64,000 nucleotides of DNA. It comes from Coraliomargarita sinensis (lineage in GTDB: Bacteria; Verrucomicrobiota; Verrucomicrobiia; Opitutales; Coraliomargaritaceae). A program made the translations under genes and the position numbers. Below the pieces are notes generated by a model. It was not told the DNA's origin. It saw only the letters and a list, made by a program, of their open reading frames with translations, and made no database searches. Every line of letters starts with the position of its first letter. The first letter of the stretch is position 1. The stretch lies in the NCBI RefSeq assembly GCF_003185655.1, contig NZ_QHJQ01000014.1:1-64000 (forward strand). Direction: 5' to 3'. Shown here piece by piece: positions 47,301 through 56,115 of the stretch.

Positions 47301-50300
47301 AATGATCCGGCAACCGGTTACCTCGAGGCGAACAGCCTGCCGTTTAATTTCACCTTATCGAACCAGGGCTTAGCTGCGGTGAATGATCCGTTCCTGGTCC
47401 AGGCACTATTCTCTCGTGACCAGGTGCTTGATCCGGGCAGCGATTACTCCTTCCTGGAGTATGAGTACAGCAGCGGCCTGGGCAGTGTGACCTCCACTTT
47501 GAACACCCGTAATGTCAGCCCGGATGATGCTGATTTTCGCCAAAATATTGTTGATGCCGGTATAATTGGTGAACGCTTGTTCTTTGGCGTCCTGGCCGAC
47601 AGTGGTGATGCCATCGCTGAGTTGTACGAGAACAACAACAGCTCGCCACCGATTAATAATAATCTGATCCTGAGCGAATTTACCTTGCAGGATGCTCTGG
47701 ATGTCAGTGATACCACGGTGAGTGAACTGAACATTACTTTCACGAATGATCAGCAGGCACCTTACGATAACTCCTATGTGCCGTGGGTCGGACAATCCAG
47801 CAACACGTTCGACGCATTCGATGCCGCTGCCAGTGTCAGGGTCGGAGATAGCGAAACGTCGAGATTCAGCGTAAGCCTCGAACCTGATGTACCGGTCCGT
47901 GTCTCCTTCTGGTGGAAAGTCAGTTCCGAGGATGATCCGCTTAACGGCCAACGCGACTATCTTGCCTTTTTCGAAACCCCACCAGGGGATGTCTTTGACC
48001 TCGATGACGCCGATCGAGCGATCTACGGTGTTGATGAACTGGAATGGCGCCGGGTCGAAGTGGTGCTGGATGCTGGCTCACACACGCTCACCTGGGCTTA
48101 TGTCAAGGATGCGCAGGGTGAAGACGGTGAAGACCGCGGATGGGTGGATCAATTAACGATTACAGAACTTCCGAACCTTGAGGTGACGGCTGTCAGTGTT
48201 GACGGTAGTGTCAGTTACCAGGCAGGTGAAACGATCAACACTTGGTCTGTCGATATCGCGAATACCGGTGAAGCCATCGAGGCAGGCACTGCTTTTGATG
48301 TACAAGTCCGATTGCTCCCCAGTGCCAACTGGGCTGAAACTGATGCCATTACACTACTGACAATCACCGATGACAGCGGGATCGGCGAGGGCGAAAGCCG
48401 GAGCTACAACAACACAAATATTGCAAGTTACACGACAGAACCTGCTACGGCCGGCCCGTTGACTCTGCCCGCGGCAGATTACGATTTGGAATATTACTAC
48501 TTTGGCGCCTATGTGGACTGGCTGGAAGCTGATCCGGGGAGCGGACAGGTCTCCGAATCGAATGAGTCTATCGTCGACAATTCGGAAATTACCGAGGAAG
48601 CCTCAATCCAGATCGGTCGCCCCGACATCGTCGGTAGCGCCGCATCTATTTCCTTCGTGAGTTCCGGGCCTTATGCCTACCAGGATCTCGTAGGTCTCAC
48701 GCTGGATCTAACAAACATAGGCGACGGGGTTCTGTCCGGTGGCACCGGTTTTGATTACTCGGTTTATATTACCCGGACGGACGAGGAAGCAGATCTGGAT
48801 GCCTCTTCCTCGACGCTCCTCACTTCGGGAACAGCTAACCAGGTAACAAGTGTCGCTTCAGGAGGATCACTTGATTCTATTACCGTTCTTGCAACATTAC
48901 CTTACGGTCTGGCTGACGGAGACTATTTCATCGCCGTGGAAATCGACGCAAACGATGACGTGCTTGAGCAGGGCCTTGCTCCTGACGGGACTGGAATCGA
49001 CGGTGAGGCGAATAACGTATTCTTTACCAATTCCCCGAATTTCGCTGTCGCCGACATATCGCTTTACGAAGCACTTGAAGACCAAGGCGGCCCTCCTTTT
49101 GCTTTTGAGGATGGCGACGTCGCGGTACCGACCCCGCCGACACCTTATATCACACAAGGAACGGAGAGCTCCGCCCTCTGGTTCGGCCGTGATGACGCAG
49201 GTGATGCTACTATCCCGGAGGACGATGCCACCTTTACCGATGGTGACGGGGCACAAACTCCGGACCTTCAAGCAGGTGAGTTTGCCGAGTTCAGCTTGAC
49301 CGTGCCGGAATCGAGCTTGGTTCGTTTTGACTGGCAAGTTTTCAGCGCCAGCGACCAGAACGAACTCAGCGTGCTGGTGAACGGCGTTGAAGTCGCATCC
49401 ATCTCAGGCGATGTCCCACTCGCTGAAATCGACCCCGCCATACTGGTACCGAACAACGGGGTGGTGACTTGGCGCTACACCAAAAACGCAGCTACGGTCG
49501 GAGACTTTGGCTACATCGACAACCTGCGGATCGATGATAACGACGATCCCGATCTCGTGCTCACCGCGCTGAATTACACGCCCGGGGAATACGTACTCGA
49601 TATCGCGGGCTTTGCGGGCGCGCCAAATCAATTGCTAGGAACCGAATATCTCGATATTACGGTCGAAGCGACGAATCAGGGTGAAAGTATTACCGCGACC
49701 AGCTTTACCACGGCAGATATCGAGGTGCGTCTCTCCACTGACCGGATCTACGGAAACGATAATGACATCGTGCTTGGCACTGTCAGTCAGGTGGAGGGTG
49801 ATTTGCTTTCGGGAAGCTTGATCCGCTTTATCGGGCCTATCCAGCTGGGTGATTCGATCCCGGAAAACTCCTACTACCTAATCGCAAAAGTCGACCCGAA
49901 TGATCAGGTGGTGACGGAGTTCAGCGAGTCGAACAATATGCTCATATCCGAGAATCGGGACGTTATTGTTTCCCGCCGTCCGGCGTTGCGCCTTTACAAT
50001 CCGGATGCGACCGTCACCACCGAAGGTAGCGATGGTGAAACTAACTTCCTCGATCCTAGAGAGTTAGAAACAATTGGTGATCCAAATAGCGAAGTCGTTG
50101 CCTTCGATGTCGACGAAGGCCTGTTCTACTATCCGGAAGCGCCGATGCGTTTACGCTTTAGTGTTCAGAATATCGGTCTCGACCGGATTCAGGCGGACGA
50201 GGAATGGACCGTCCAGGTGAATCTGGTGGGAGCGCTACGCCAAAGCCTGCAAGATGCCCAATCGCCTGACCCCAATCCTCAGGCATTCCTCGATTTTTTT

Positions 50301-51206
50301 GATGAGGTGATTAATCTGGGTGATTTTACGGTGAAGCAGCTGATGGAAGGTCGTAGCGCCGCCATGCCGGAGGGGCAGATACTCGATTTTGATGTCGAGT
50401 TGGCGATTCCCAGCGGCTCAAGGTTTACCGCTCTCCTTCCGGAGGACAGGGTGATCACCGATTACTTGTGGGCGATCCAAATCGATTTGGATGCGAATAA
50501 TGAGATTCCCCAATCCTCCATTGTGCGGGAGTTCCCGGCACGGATCATTCCGTCCGGTTTGCCTTGGCTGATACTGAATCCATTCGAAGGTGTTGTGGGA
50601 GATGATACGGATCCTGGCCCAGCTTTTGCCGGTTCTGGAAATGATCTGACTCTAACCAATTCTGAAATGGACGAAGGTGCTTTCGGTCTCGTGCCGCAGC
50701 TTTCTACAGTCAGTGAGGCTAGCTGGGAAGCGCTGTACGGAGTGATTGCCGATGAAGCCGGTACTCCGACGCAAGTGGCTAATTTCCTCGCCTATGCCTT
50801 CAACCGGAATCCGAATGACGGCGATACTGTAGGCAATCAGTTCCCGGGTAGTTTTGGAATAACCGAAGAACAGGGAGAAGAGTACCTGAGCATAAGCTTC
50901 GACTTCGTTACCCGTGCTTCGGATTTACAGTATGTGGTTGAAGCAGATAATTCAGCACTGTTTGACGATGCTCCTGAAGTCCTATTGACGATCACGCCGC
51001 CGTTTACTGAAACCGTGGATGTGGCATCTTTGACTGGTGACGGTGGAGCTATTTACGAAGACAATGTGGTGACAGTCCTCGATCAGGGTTACTCGGCACG
51101 CGTGACTGTTCGGGATAGCATTGATGTGACGACTGAACCGATGCGGTTTATCCGGGTCATTGTCGAGTCCGTGGAAACCACAGGCGTTCCTGATTCCGGA
51201 CCCTAA
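44304..51206 (+). CDS. Giant secreted RCC1/CARDB modular protein (2300 aa)
   Basis: Residues 1-37 are a signal (ending TSQLSAQ). An RCC1-type beta-propeller region (about 40-415) shows repeated D-G-x-L-W/Y-x-W-G patterns: GNLFVWGAITG, GSLWSFGNNDRGQLGAGD, GRVFAWGDNSFAQL, GTLWAWGSGG, GTLYGWGSNYPDGQLG. From 419 come about eight CARDB (adhesion-type) Ig-like domains, starting near 419, 547, 837, 984, 1291, 1441, 1750 and 1900, each with PDLV-like entry and ETNN/ENNNV-like ends. Three WFG modules (about 720-830, 1150-1290, 1625-1740: WFGQN..DGDAAQ..., then WKVSSED, GWVDQL) alternate with them. A beta C-terminal domain ends it; no PEP-CTERM, LPXTG or autotransporter end is visible. The protein is acidic and probably a surface fibre or adhesin. 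It directly follows the secretin, so it may be a substrate. Confidence 0.85.
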   Translation: MKISSALGRTIGRLGVVSHCLMAAFLFAAPTSQLSAQEYRISTGDDYGAVIDAEGNLFVWGAITGGSGVLQQIPGTWREVSVSRTPAANAHILLIASDGSLWSFGNNDRGQLGAGDQISREEPVQISPASTWAEVAAGAQHSLARDNLGRVFAWGDNSFAQLNRPAISNNPEQDFIASVPANPIDPNVYISIATGNAHNHAIRADGTLWAWGSGGSETNSGPELGILVDGSYPKGPVFLTQVGNGTNWTKLFGGYRATFALRDTSSESGQLWVWGTGGNLGGSDSIIETPRRVGTQANWSYVSHSTSLGDGRQHALALKTDGTLYGWGSNYPDGQLGLPHYDGNGRFIFDNTRRVTPTLLEAPDVFLAVGAGDGFSALIDADGFMQTAGRNDAGQLANGSIDSTPETGQDFFDNSSLGVADLVALSVTVNTPLVDVVAGETISVSFEIQNAGTGPIAEPFDLEARLNTFGTFGGETLTFPLGLTSFEVNDDFAPGQSRSIDVEIELPGNITQGTYFIVMRADSGNAIIENSETNNDAATGTSFSFLPDLVVPEGPPNGLQITSGSVYDPADTLDIDLQIENLGNGTLPSGSTFDVRVFLSPDRSTSNSGIVEFNIEDPIVLASDLEADPSLNSTVTVPFNLVVPPMPPGSYFVGVELDINDDIAEQPELLDDNNVVVQVDGETNNAAFSDGLITISGLTIAEGVDQDGTLTFDTDGDGEWFGQNSFFNNDGDAAQSPGLDAGEWASFSTSFATPVAISFDWSANTSSQDNRLEFRVVNGTTGGNNNSISGNTDGWIENVTRVIPSGAQAEWVYFQDAGGIGDTVFVDNLQFTEITEPDLVIDDIYLPSDAGASYVLQRDRLDLTINSRNQGTSTAGEDYVISIYLSPDPVFDEPDADPLTPDDILIREEIVTEVIEGGEPAVNLTSVRLDTTIDPGFYYVIGFIDSGDTVTEFTGLVGGVPFPGEENNVFVTDTALVEIVALPDIQVDSLNTTPSFYFINDPATGYLEANSLPFNFTLSNQGLAAVNDPFLVQALFSRDQVLDPGSDYSFLEYEYSSGLGSVTSTLNTRNVSPDDADFRQNIVDAGIIGERLFFGVLADSGDAIAELYENNNSSPPINNNLILSEFTLQDALDVSDTTVSELNITFTNDQQAPYDNSYVPWVGQSSNTFDAFDAAASVRVGDSETSRFSVSLEPDVPVRVSFWWKVSSEDDPLNGQRDYLAFFETPPGDVFDLDDADRAIYGVDELEWRRVEVVLDAGSHTLTWAYVKDAQGEDGEDRGWVDQLTITELPNLEVTAVSVDGSVSYQAGETINTWSVDIANTGEAIEAGTAFDVQVRLLPSANWAETDAITLLTITDDSGIGEGESRSYNNTNIASYTTEPATAGPLTLPAADYDLEYYYFGAYVDWLEADPGSGQVSESNESIVDNSEITEEASIQIGRPDIVGSAASISFVSSGPYAYQDLVGLTLDLTNIGDGVLSGGTGFDYSVYITRTDEEADLDASSSTLLTSGTANQVTSVASGGSLDSITVLATLPYGLADGDYFIAVEIDANDDVLEQGLAPDGTGIDGEANNVFFTNSPNFAVADISLYEALEDQGGPPFAFEDGDVAVPTPPTPYITQGTESSALWFGRDDAGDATIPEDDATFTDGDGAQTPDLQAGEFAEFSLTVPESSLVRFDWQVFSASDQNELSVLVNGVEVASISGDVPLAEIDPAILVPNNGVVTWRYTKNAATVGDFGYIDNLRIDDNDDPDLVLTALNYTPGEYVLDIAGFAGAPNQLLGTEYLDITVEATNQGESITATSFTTADIEVRLSTDRIYGNDNDIVLGTVSQVEGDLLSGSLIRFIGPIQLGDSIPENSYYLIAKVDPNDQVVTEFSESNNMLISENRDVIVSRRPALRLYNPDATVTTEGSDGETNFLDPRELETIGDPNSEVVAFDVDEGLFYYPEAPMRLRFSVQNIGLDRIQADEEWTVQVNLVGALRQSLQDAQSPDPNPQAFLDFFDEVINLGDFTVKQLMEGRSAAMPEGQILDFDVELAIPSGSRFTALLPEDRVITDYLWAIQIDLDANNEIPQSSIVREFPARIIPSGLPWLILNPFEGVVGDDTDPGPAFAGSGNDLTLTNSEMDEGAFGLVPQLSTVSEASWEALYGVIADEAGTPTQVANFLAYAFNRNPNDGDTVGNQFPGSFGITEEQGEEYLSISFDFVTRASDLQYVVEADNSALFDDAPEVLLTITPPFTETVDVASLTGDGGAIYEDNVVTVLDQGYSARVTVRDSIDVTTEPMRFIRVIVESVETTGVPDSGP

Positions 51207-51664
51207 ACGAGCATTGCGAAGCATGTCCCGTCCGCGCTTGCTTGGTCGCAGCTGGGGCGGGGCGTGCTCCAAGCTTTCAGTAAACCAGGGCCTTGCTGCC
51301 GAGAGCTGCTAATGTCGTCGTTCAATTGAAGCGGCGTCATTCCAGTGTGTGACTCATTCTGTTAAAGGACAAATGTCTCAGATCGAACACCCCGCTTTGA
51401 CAAGCTAAGCTACCTGGCCTCTAGACTTTGTTTCGGGATTTCCTGTTTCCGAGAAAAGTGAGTCGCTGGTTTCATGCCGTTTTGAAGAAGTTTTGATCTC
51501 TTGGAAGTCATTTGTCTCAGTAGCGAACCTGCGCCAGCAAGGTCGGCTTTTCTCTCAGAGCTGACTATCGACGGCACTATCAACCAGGCCACATCTTTCT
51601 AAAGAGGCTACAAAAAAGGCATCTCCGGAAGGGAGATGCCTTTTCTTTTAAAAGATGTGTCGTT
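51207..51664. other. Noncoding stretch with a long imperfect hairpin after the giant gene
   Basis: No gene supported. AGCATGTCCCGTCC (51220-51233) can pair with GGGCGGGGCGTGCT (55-68 of the 51200s, i.e. 51255-51268) with G-U pairs, forming a hairpin of about 14 pairs. It starts 13 bases after the stop codon and may act as the 3' end of the pil operon, though no T-run follows. An antisense frame at 51410-51592 lacks coding features. Confidence 0.5.
51612..51646. terminator. Bidirectional rho-independent terminator
   Basis: AAAAAAGGCATCTCC, a 5-base loop, then GGAGATGCCTTTTCTTTT: a nine-pair stem 51618-51626 with 51632-51640, A-run before and T-run after. It fits the 3' end of the minus-strand AsmA-like gene (stop at 51665) and could also stop plus-strand transcription from the giant gene. 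Confidence 0.93.
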
Positions 51665-52456
51665 TTAATTTCCGAACAAATTCTTAATGCCGTCGCTGGC
51701 TTTGTTCACTGCGTCACTGGCAGCCTTACCGGCTTCATCGGCAGCTTGGTCGACCTTTTCGAGGCTTTGTGTTTTTATGACGTTTGCCGCCTGCTTCCCG
51801 AGCTCACCTGCATTGGCGATGGCCGGGCCGATATTGTTTAGTACCTTGCCTAGGATCATGTCAATGGCCTCGGCCATGGTCATCTGATTGCCGTCTTCGC
51901 CGATGTCATTCATCTCAATCATTGGTAGCTTGACGGTCTGGCCGACTCCCAGGGCACCCACGTAGATTGTGCCTTCTTCGATGATCAGCTTGCGGATGAC
52001 GACCTGTTTCTTTGCGCCTGTTTCGGGTTCTGCACTCGCGTCATCCTTTGGGCCGGTGAAGGCCTCGATATTCTCTTGCAGCTCTTTCACGTTGGAGGAA
52101 GTGAGCGTCTTTTCATAGCTGATCCCCGGCTGCCTAATGTGAATCTTGTCGATAATGATCTTATCGCTAAAGACCGTGCCGGTATCGACCTGGATATCGA
52201 TTTGGCCGAGCTCAAAGATATTCTCACTTTTAAAGCCTTCCGGATTGCCGACATAGAGGCCCTTCAACGTGCCGCTGCCAGTGAAGGGTGAGAGGTTGAC
52301 GGAGTCGAGTGTGACGGAGGTTTGTGTTACCTTTGGGCCAATGGTCTCGACACCCTTTTTAACACCGTTGTTCAGAGCGCTGGCGCCAAAGAAGTAGACC
52401 AGCCCGACTGCGATGAGGGCTAAAACAACAATTCCGATGAGTAGTTTTTTAATCAT
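51665..52456 (-). CDS. DUF748/AsmA-like membrane-anchored protein
   Basis: 263 residues. One N-terminal helix (LLIGIVVLALIAVGLVYFFGASAL), then the periplasmic VETIGPKVTQTSVTLDSVNLSPFTGSGTLKGLYVGNPEGF and IDIQVDTGTVFSDKIIIDKIHIRQPGISYE beta pattern that begins AsmA/DUF748-type proteins. A helical tail follows (AGELGKQAANVIKTQSLEKVDQAADEAGKAASDAVNKA). AsmA-like proteins help carry phospholipid or shape the outer membrane; this short form may be a single-module relative. It is divergent from the rhomboid gene and ends at a good terminator. Confidence 0.7.
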   Translation of the reverse strand: MIKKLLIGIVVLALIAVGLVYFFGASALNNGVKKGVETIGPKVTQTSVTLDSVNLSPFTGSGTLKGLYVGNPEGFKSENIFELGQIDIQVDTGTVFSDKIIIDKIHIRQPGISYEKTLTSSNVKELQENIEAFTGPKDDASAEPETGAKKQVVIRKLIIEEGTIYVGALGVGQTVKLPMIEMNDIGEDGNQMTMAEAIDMILGKVLNNIGPAIANAGELGKQAANVIKTQSLEKVDQAADEAGKAASDAVNKASDGIKNLFGN

Positions 52457-52511
52457 GATAGCTGTGGGTTAACGTTTGTGTGAGTTAGAACATAGCATAG
52501 GATTTTCCACA

Positions 52512-53462
52512 GTGGCGAGTGATAAAGAAGTCAGCTTTGATTTACAGGTCCCGGAGGGTTTTGAAGCCCCTCCAGGTTGGGGCCCCGTCGCGCTGTATCC
52601 ATCGACCCAGCAAGCACACGAGGCCGGGCTCGCTATTTTGGCCATGGGGCATGCTTACTGGCTGCTACCTTACGAAGAGACCTACATTATATGTGTGGCC
52701 ACGGGGAAGCTGACTGCGGTACGTCTTGAGCTGGAAGCCGTGCAGAAGCTGGGCAATCAGGCCGTGCCGCAGGGGCGCCCGGCACCTTATCGGGAGCTGG
52801 ATGTCAGTGTGTTGAGTTTTGTCCTCTACGCAGTAGTCCTATGCGGATGCTTTGCGGCACAGTTTGCCTATCCATTGAAGGCTGCTGGTCGGGTCGATGC
52901 GGTCCGAATGATGGAAGGGGGCGAATGGTGGCGTGCAATTACGTCACTCACCCTGCATAGTGATGTCGTTCATCTGGCTTCAAATACGGTGGCGGGAATT
53001 GGTTTCGCCTTTTTGCTGGCACGCTTTTTTGGTGCGGGAGCGGCATGGTTGTTGATTATGGTCACCGGTGCGGCGGGCAATGCTCTGAATGCCTGGATTC
53101 ACTATCCTGAGGTGCACCTGTCGATCGGCGCTTCGACTGCGGTCTTTGCTGCGCTGGGCTTAATTACCGGCATCGGATTATGGGTGGCCGTGTTGCAACC
53201 GGCGGAACGCTGGACCATGCCTCGTTGGCTTATCCCGGTTTTCGGCGGGTTGACTTTGCTGGGCTTACTTGGGGTGGGCGAGGGACTGGACGGTCGCATT
53301 GATGTGGCCGCACATATCAGTGGTTTTCTGTGGGGGAGTATCGTTGGTTTCCTTTGTGCGACCCGACAAGTTTACTTCTTGAGAATGGCACCCCATACGA
53401 AATGGATCGGCTTACTGGTGTTTGCCATCATTCTTGCCGCTTGGGCCGCTGCCCTAAGATAA
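52512..53462 (+). CDS. Rhomboid-family intramembrane serine protease
   Basis: About 316 residues from GTG 52512 (AGGA nine bases earlier). A 100-residue cytosolic part leads to six or seven helices. The catalytic Ser lies in HLSIGASTAVFAALG (GxSx form GAST rather than GASG), and the His in VDVAAHISGFLWGSIVG. WWRAITSLTLHSDVVHLASNTVAGIGFAF is the conserved H/N-rich helix 2 region. Rhomboids cut membrane-embedded helices. An earlier TTG at 52476 would add 12 residues. Substrates are unknown. Confidence 0.88.
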   Translation: MASDKEVSFDLQVPEGFEAPPGWGPVALYPSTQQAHEAGLAILAMGHAYWLLPYEETYIICVATGKLTAVRLELEAVQKLGNQAVPQGRPAPYRELDVSVLSFVLYAVVLCGCFAAQFAYPLKAAGRVDAVRMMEGGEWWRAITSLTLHSDVVHLASNTVAGIGFAFLLARFFGAGAAWLLIMVTGAAGNALNAWIHYPEVHLSIGASTAVFAALGLITGIGLWVAVLQPAERWTMPRWLIPVFGGLTLLGLLGVGEGLDGRIDVAAHISGFLWGSIVGFLCATRQVYFLRMAPHTKWIGLLVFAIILAAWAAALR

Positions 53463-53475
53463 AGACGATTTCGAC

Positions 53476-53661
53476 TAACAGGTATAGCCGCTACGAAGCT
53501 TTATGCGTCGGACGTTTTTTCAAATCTGGTTTGGGTACCTTGCAATTCGTGTTACCGCAGCCACAGCCTGTTTGCTGGGACTTCGGCCAAAAGGTTTTGA
53601 CCAGATAGCCCAGGGCAAGAGCCAGCACCAGCGCGACAATGAAGTATTCGATAAACTGCAT
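53476..53661 (-). CDS. FeoB-associated cysteine-rich membrane protein
   Basis: 61 residues: one helix (FIEYFIVALVLALALGYLVKTFW), then TGCGCGNTNCKVPKP and a basic end with a final Cys. This is the FeoB-associated Cys-rich pattern (PF12669-type), thought to help FeoB-dependent Fe2+ uptake. It starts one base beyond the feoB stop on the same strand, so it is the last gene of the feo operon. It ends at 53476, facing the rhomboid stop. Confidence 0.85.
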
Positions 53662-53662
53662 A

Positions 53663-55819
53663 CTAGATCAGTCTAATGGTAATCTGATAAACCGCAACCG
53701 CAGCCAGCCATGCAATTCCAGTGAGCCCGAAGAAACTGGCCAAGGCCCAGCCCCAATTCAGCTCCTTGGCGATGACGGCTACGGTGGCCCCGCATTGCAT
53801 GCAAAGGGCAAAGAAAACCATGATCGAGAGGGCGACCGCCAGATTGTAAACCGGCTCGCCCGTTTTGGGGCCGCTTTCCCACTTGGCTCGTTTGAAGGCC
53901 TCGCGCAGGTCTTTGGACTCCTCGTCGACCTCTCCGCCCAGGGCATAAGTAATGCCAAGTGTGGAGATAATCACCTCCCGGGCGGGGAAACTTGCGAGTA
54001 CACCGACAGTAATTTTCCAGTCGTATCCGGCCGGGGCAAAGACCGGCTGAACAAACTTTCCGAAGCGGCCCATGTAGCTTTGCTCCAGATAGGCTGCATC
54101 GATTTCCTGAGCAATTTCCTCCTCAGAGGATGTGCTATATTGGCTGATAATATTTTCTTCAAGCTCAGCTGGTCGTGGAAAATACAGGAGGGCCCAGATA
54201 ATAACCGTCATGGCGAAGATCACCGTGCCGGCGCGGACGACAAAGTCCTTACCACTCTCATACATGCGCCAGGAAATACTCCTGACCCGGGGCACCCGAT
54301 AAGGCGGCAATTCCATAATGAACGGCTGCGCCGGACGGCCTTTGTTGAGGGTCTGGTTGAGAATGTAGGCGAGAGGAGCCGCCAGCAGTGCACCCACAAA
54401 ATGCATGGCGAAGAGAACCGCCCCTGCTATCGATGGTCCGTATCGGGGCTCGACGAATGCCCCAATCAGCAGGAGGTAAACGGGCAGGCGCGCCGAGCAG
54501 CTCATGAGCGGAGCGATCAGAATGGTGATCATTCTCGTCTTGGGGTCGCTGATCGTGCGTGTCGCCATGATTCCGGGAATGGCGCAGGCGTAACTGGAGA
54601 GCAGCGGCACAAAACTCTTCCCGTTCAAGCCGCACCACTGAAAAAGCTTGTCCATGAGGAAAGCGGCACGGGCCATATAGCCGGTTTCTTCAAGCAGTGC
54701 GATGAAGAGGAACAAAATCAAAATTTGGGGCAGGAAGACGACGAAAGCGCCCACACCGCCAATGACTCCGTCAACGACGAGACTTTGGAGCATGGGTGTG
54801 TTCGTTAATGCACCCGCGGCAAGACCCTGGAGCCAGCCGGTTACCCCCTCGATCAGATCCATGAAAGGGCCGGCCCAGGTATAGACCGACTGGAAGACAA
54901 CATACATCATCCCCACGAAAATACCGAGCCCCCAGAAACGATGGAGAAGAAGTTGGTCGATGCCTTCTGAACGACTACGCTTTTTCAGGTTGGCCTGACG
55001 CTCGATGATATCGAGGAGGAGCGGGTTTAAAAAGCGAAAGCGGAGCAGCGATTCGGCGGCATCAGGATTGAAGCCGCCGCTGCGTAAATGATCACGGGCC
55101 GATTGTACGATTTTTTCGACCTCCACCATAGGCGTCTTCAATCGGCTGCGGACGGCGCTGTTCTGGTCGAAGAGAAGCCGCATGAGCTCGCCGTCTTTCA
55201 GGGTCTCGTCATTTTTTTCGACCAGTTCATTACGAAGTAGCTCCACGCTCTCCTTGACCGGTGCGGGCCAGGAGGGGCGGATCATTTTCGGTCGGCTCTG
55301 AACCGCTTCGAGAACCGCAGCGCTGAGTTCGTCCGCACCGCGCCGGCGGTTGGCCACGGTAGGTATCACCGGCACACCCAATCGCTGCTGTAAGAGCTTA
55401 CAGTCGATCTTCAAGCCCTTACGCTCGGCAACGTCCCAGCAGTTCAAGGCAATCACCATGGGCACATCCAACTCAGCTGCCTGGGATGCCAGAAAAAGGT
55501 TGCGCTGCAGATTTTCCGCATCGACGACGACAATCACCAGGTCCGGCGCCGGTTGACCTTCCATGTGTCCGCTCAAGACATCGACGGCGATACGCTCGTC
55601 GATCGACTTGGCGCTCAGGCTGTACGTTCCGGGCAGATCGATAAGTTCAACCGTTTGCGTATCGCCCAGACCCCATTGGCCGATTTTCTTTTCAACTGTG
55701 ACACCGGAGTAATTGCCCACCCGTTGCCTCAAGCCGGTGAGGGCGTTAAAGAGTGAGGTCTTTCCCGTGTTGGGATTACCAATGAGGGCAATCCGTAACT
55801 TATCCGTCTTCTCGACCAT
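53663..55819 (-). CDS. feoB: Ferrous iron transport protein B
   Basis: 718 residues. The N-terminal G domain has GNPNTGKTSLFNALTG (G1), VEKKIG region and VELIDLPGTYSLSAKSIDE (G3), and NCWDVAERKG for G4. The membrane part has eight or more helices including GVGAFVVFLPQILILFLFIALLEETGYMARAAF, SYACAIPGIMATRTI and CGATVAVIAKELNWGWALASFF. FeoB carries Fe2+ through the inner membrane with GTP hydrolysis. The feoA stop and feoB start share one base (TGATG). A cysteine-rich small gene follows. Confidence 0.96.
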   Translation of the reverse strand: MVEKTDKLRIALIGNPNTGKTSLFNALTGLRQRVGNYSGVTVEKKIGQWGLGDTQTVELIDLPGTYSLSAKSIDERIAVDVLSGHMEGQPAPDLVIVVVDAENLQRNLFLASQAAELDVPMVIALNCWDVAERKGLKIDCKLLQQRLGVPVIPTVANRRRGADELSAAVLEAVQSRPKMIRPSWPAPVKESVELLRNELVEKNDETLKDGELMRLLFDQNSAVRSRLKTPMVEVEKIVQSARDHLRSGGFNPDAAESLLRFRFLNPLLLDIIERQANLKKRSRSEGIDQLLLHRFWGLGIFVGMMYVVFQSVYTWAGPFMDLIEGVTGWLQGLAAGALTNTPMLQSLVVDGVIGGVGAFVVFLPQILILFLFIALLEETGYMARAAFLMDKLFQWCGLNGKSFVPLLSSYACAIPGIMATRTISDPKTRMITILIAPLMSCSARLPVYLLLIGAFVEPRYGPSIAGAVLFAMHFVGALLAAPLAYILNQTLNKGRPAQPFIMELPPYRVPRVRSISWRMYESGKDFVVRAGTVIFAMTVIIWALLYFPRPAELEENIISQYSTSSEEEIAQEIDAAYLEQSYMGRFGKFVQPVFAPAGYDWKITVGVLASFPAREVIISTLGITYALGGEVDEESKDLREAFKRAKWESGPKTGEPVYNLAVALSIMVFFALCMQCGATVAVIAKELNWGWALASFFGLTGIAWLAAVAVYQITIRLI

Positions 55820-56043
55820 CAGACAGCCTCGACTTCGACTTCCGCTGCGTCGCAGAGGCGCAGGCTCATGTGGCAGCCTTCAAAGCTCACCGCGATCGGA
55901 TCGCCCAGAGGGGCTTCGTGGGTCAGGCGAATCTCCTGCCCCGGCAGTAACCCGAGCGACATCAGCTGTGACACGCTGTCGTTCTCGGGATTTACTTTGG
56001 TGACGCGGAATTTTCCGTCTCTTTTGATCTGACTGAGTTGCAT
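55819..56043 (-). CDS. feoA: Ferrous iron transport protein A
   Basis: 74 residues, SH3-like FeoA: GKFRVTKVNPENDSVSQLMSLGLLPGQEIRLTHEAPLGDPIAVSFEGCHMSLRLCDAAEVEVE. FeoA binds the FeoB G domain and aids iron uptake. It begins the feo operon. AGGA six to seven bases before the ATG. Confidence 0.94.
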   Translation of the reverse strand: MQLSQIKRDGKFRVTKVNPENDSVSQLMSLGLLPGQEIRLTHEAPLGDPIAVSFEGCHMSLRLCDAAEVEVEAV

Positions 56044-56050
56044 GATATCC

Positions 56051-56094
56051 TGAGATTAGGTCTCAATTACAAACTAAAGAGAGCGGTTTACCGC
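56051..56094 (-). promoter_or_regulatory. Two small dyads before feoA
   Basis: TGAGA (56051-56055) and TCTCA (56061-56065) make a small hairpin just before the feoA SD, and GCGG-TTTA-CCGC (56083-56094) lies nearer the carbonic anhydrase stop and may weakly end that operon. No clear Fur box could be picked out by eye. Confidence 0.3.
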
Positions 56095-56115
56095 CGTTTT
56101 GCAAGCCCGTAGCTA

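Noticed and set aside
51410..51592. 60-codon minus-strand frame after the giant gene
   Set aside because: No start signal or motif; lies in a noncoding gap.
53639..54808. 389-codon frame antisense to feoB
   Set aside because: feoB motifs are complete on the minus strand; this is its shadow.
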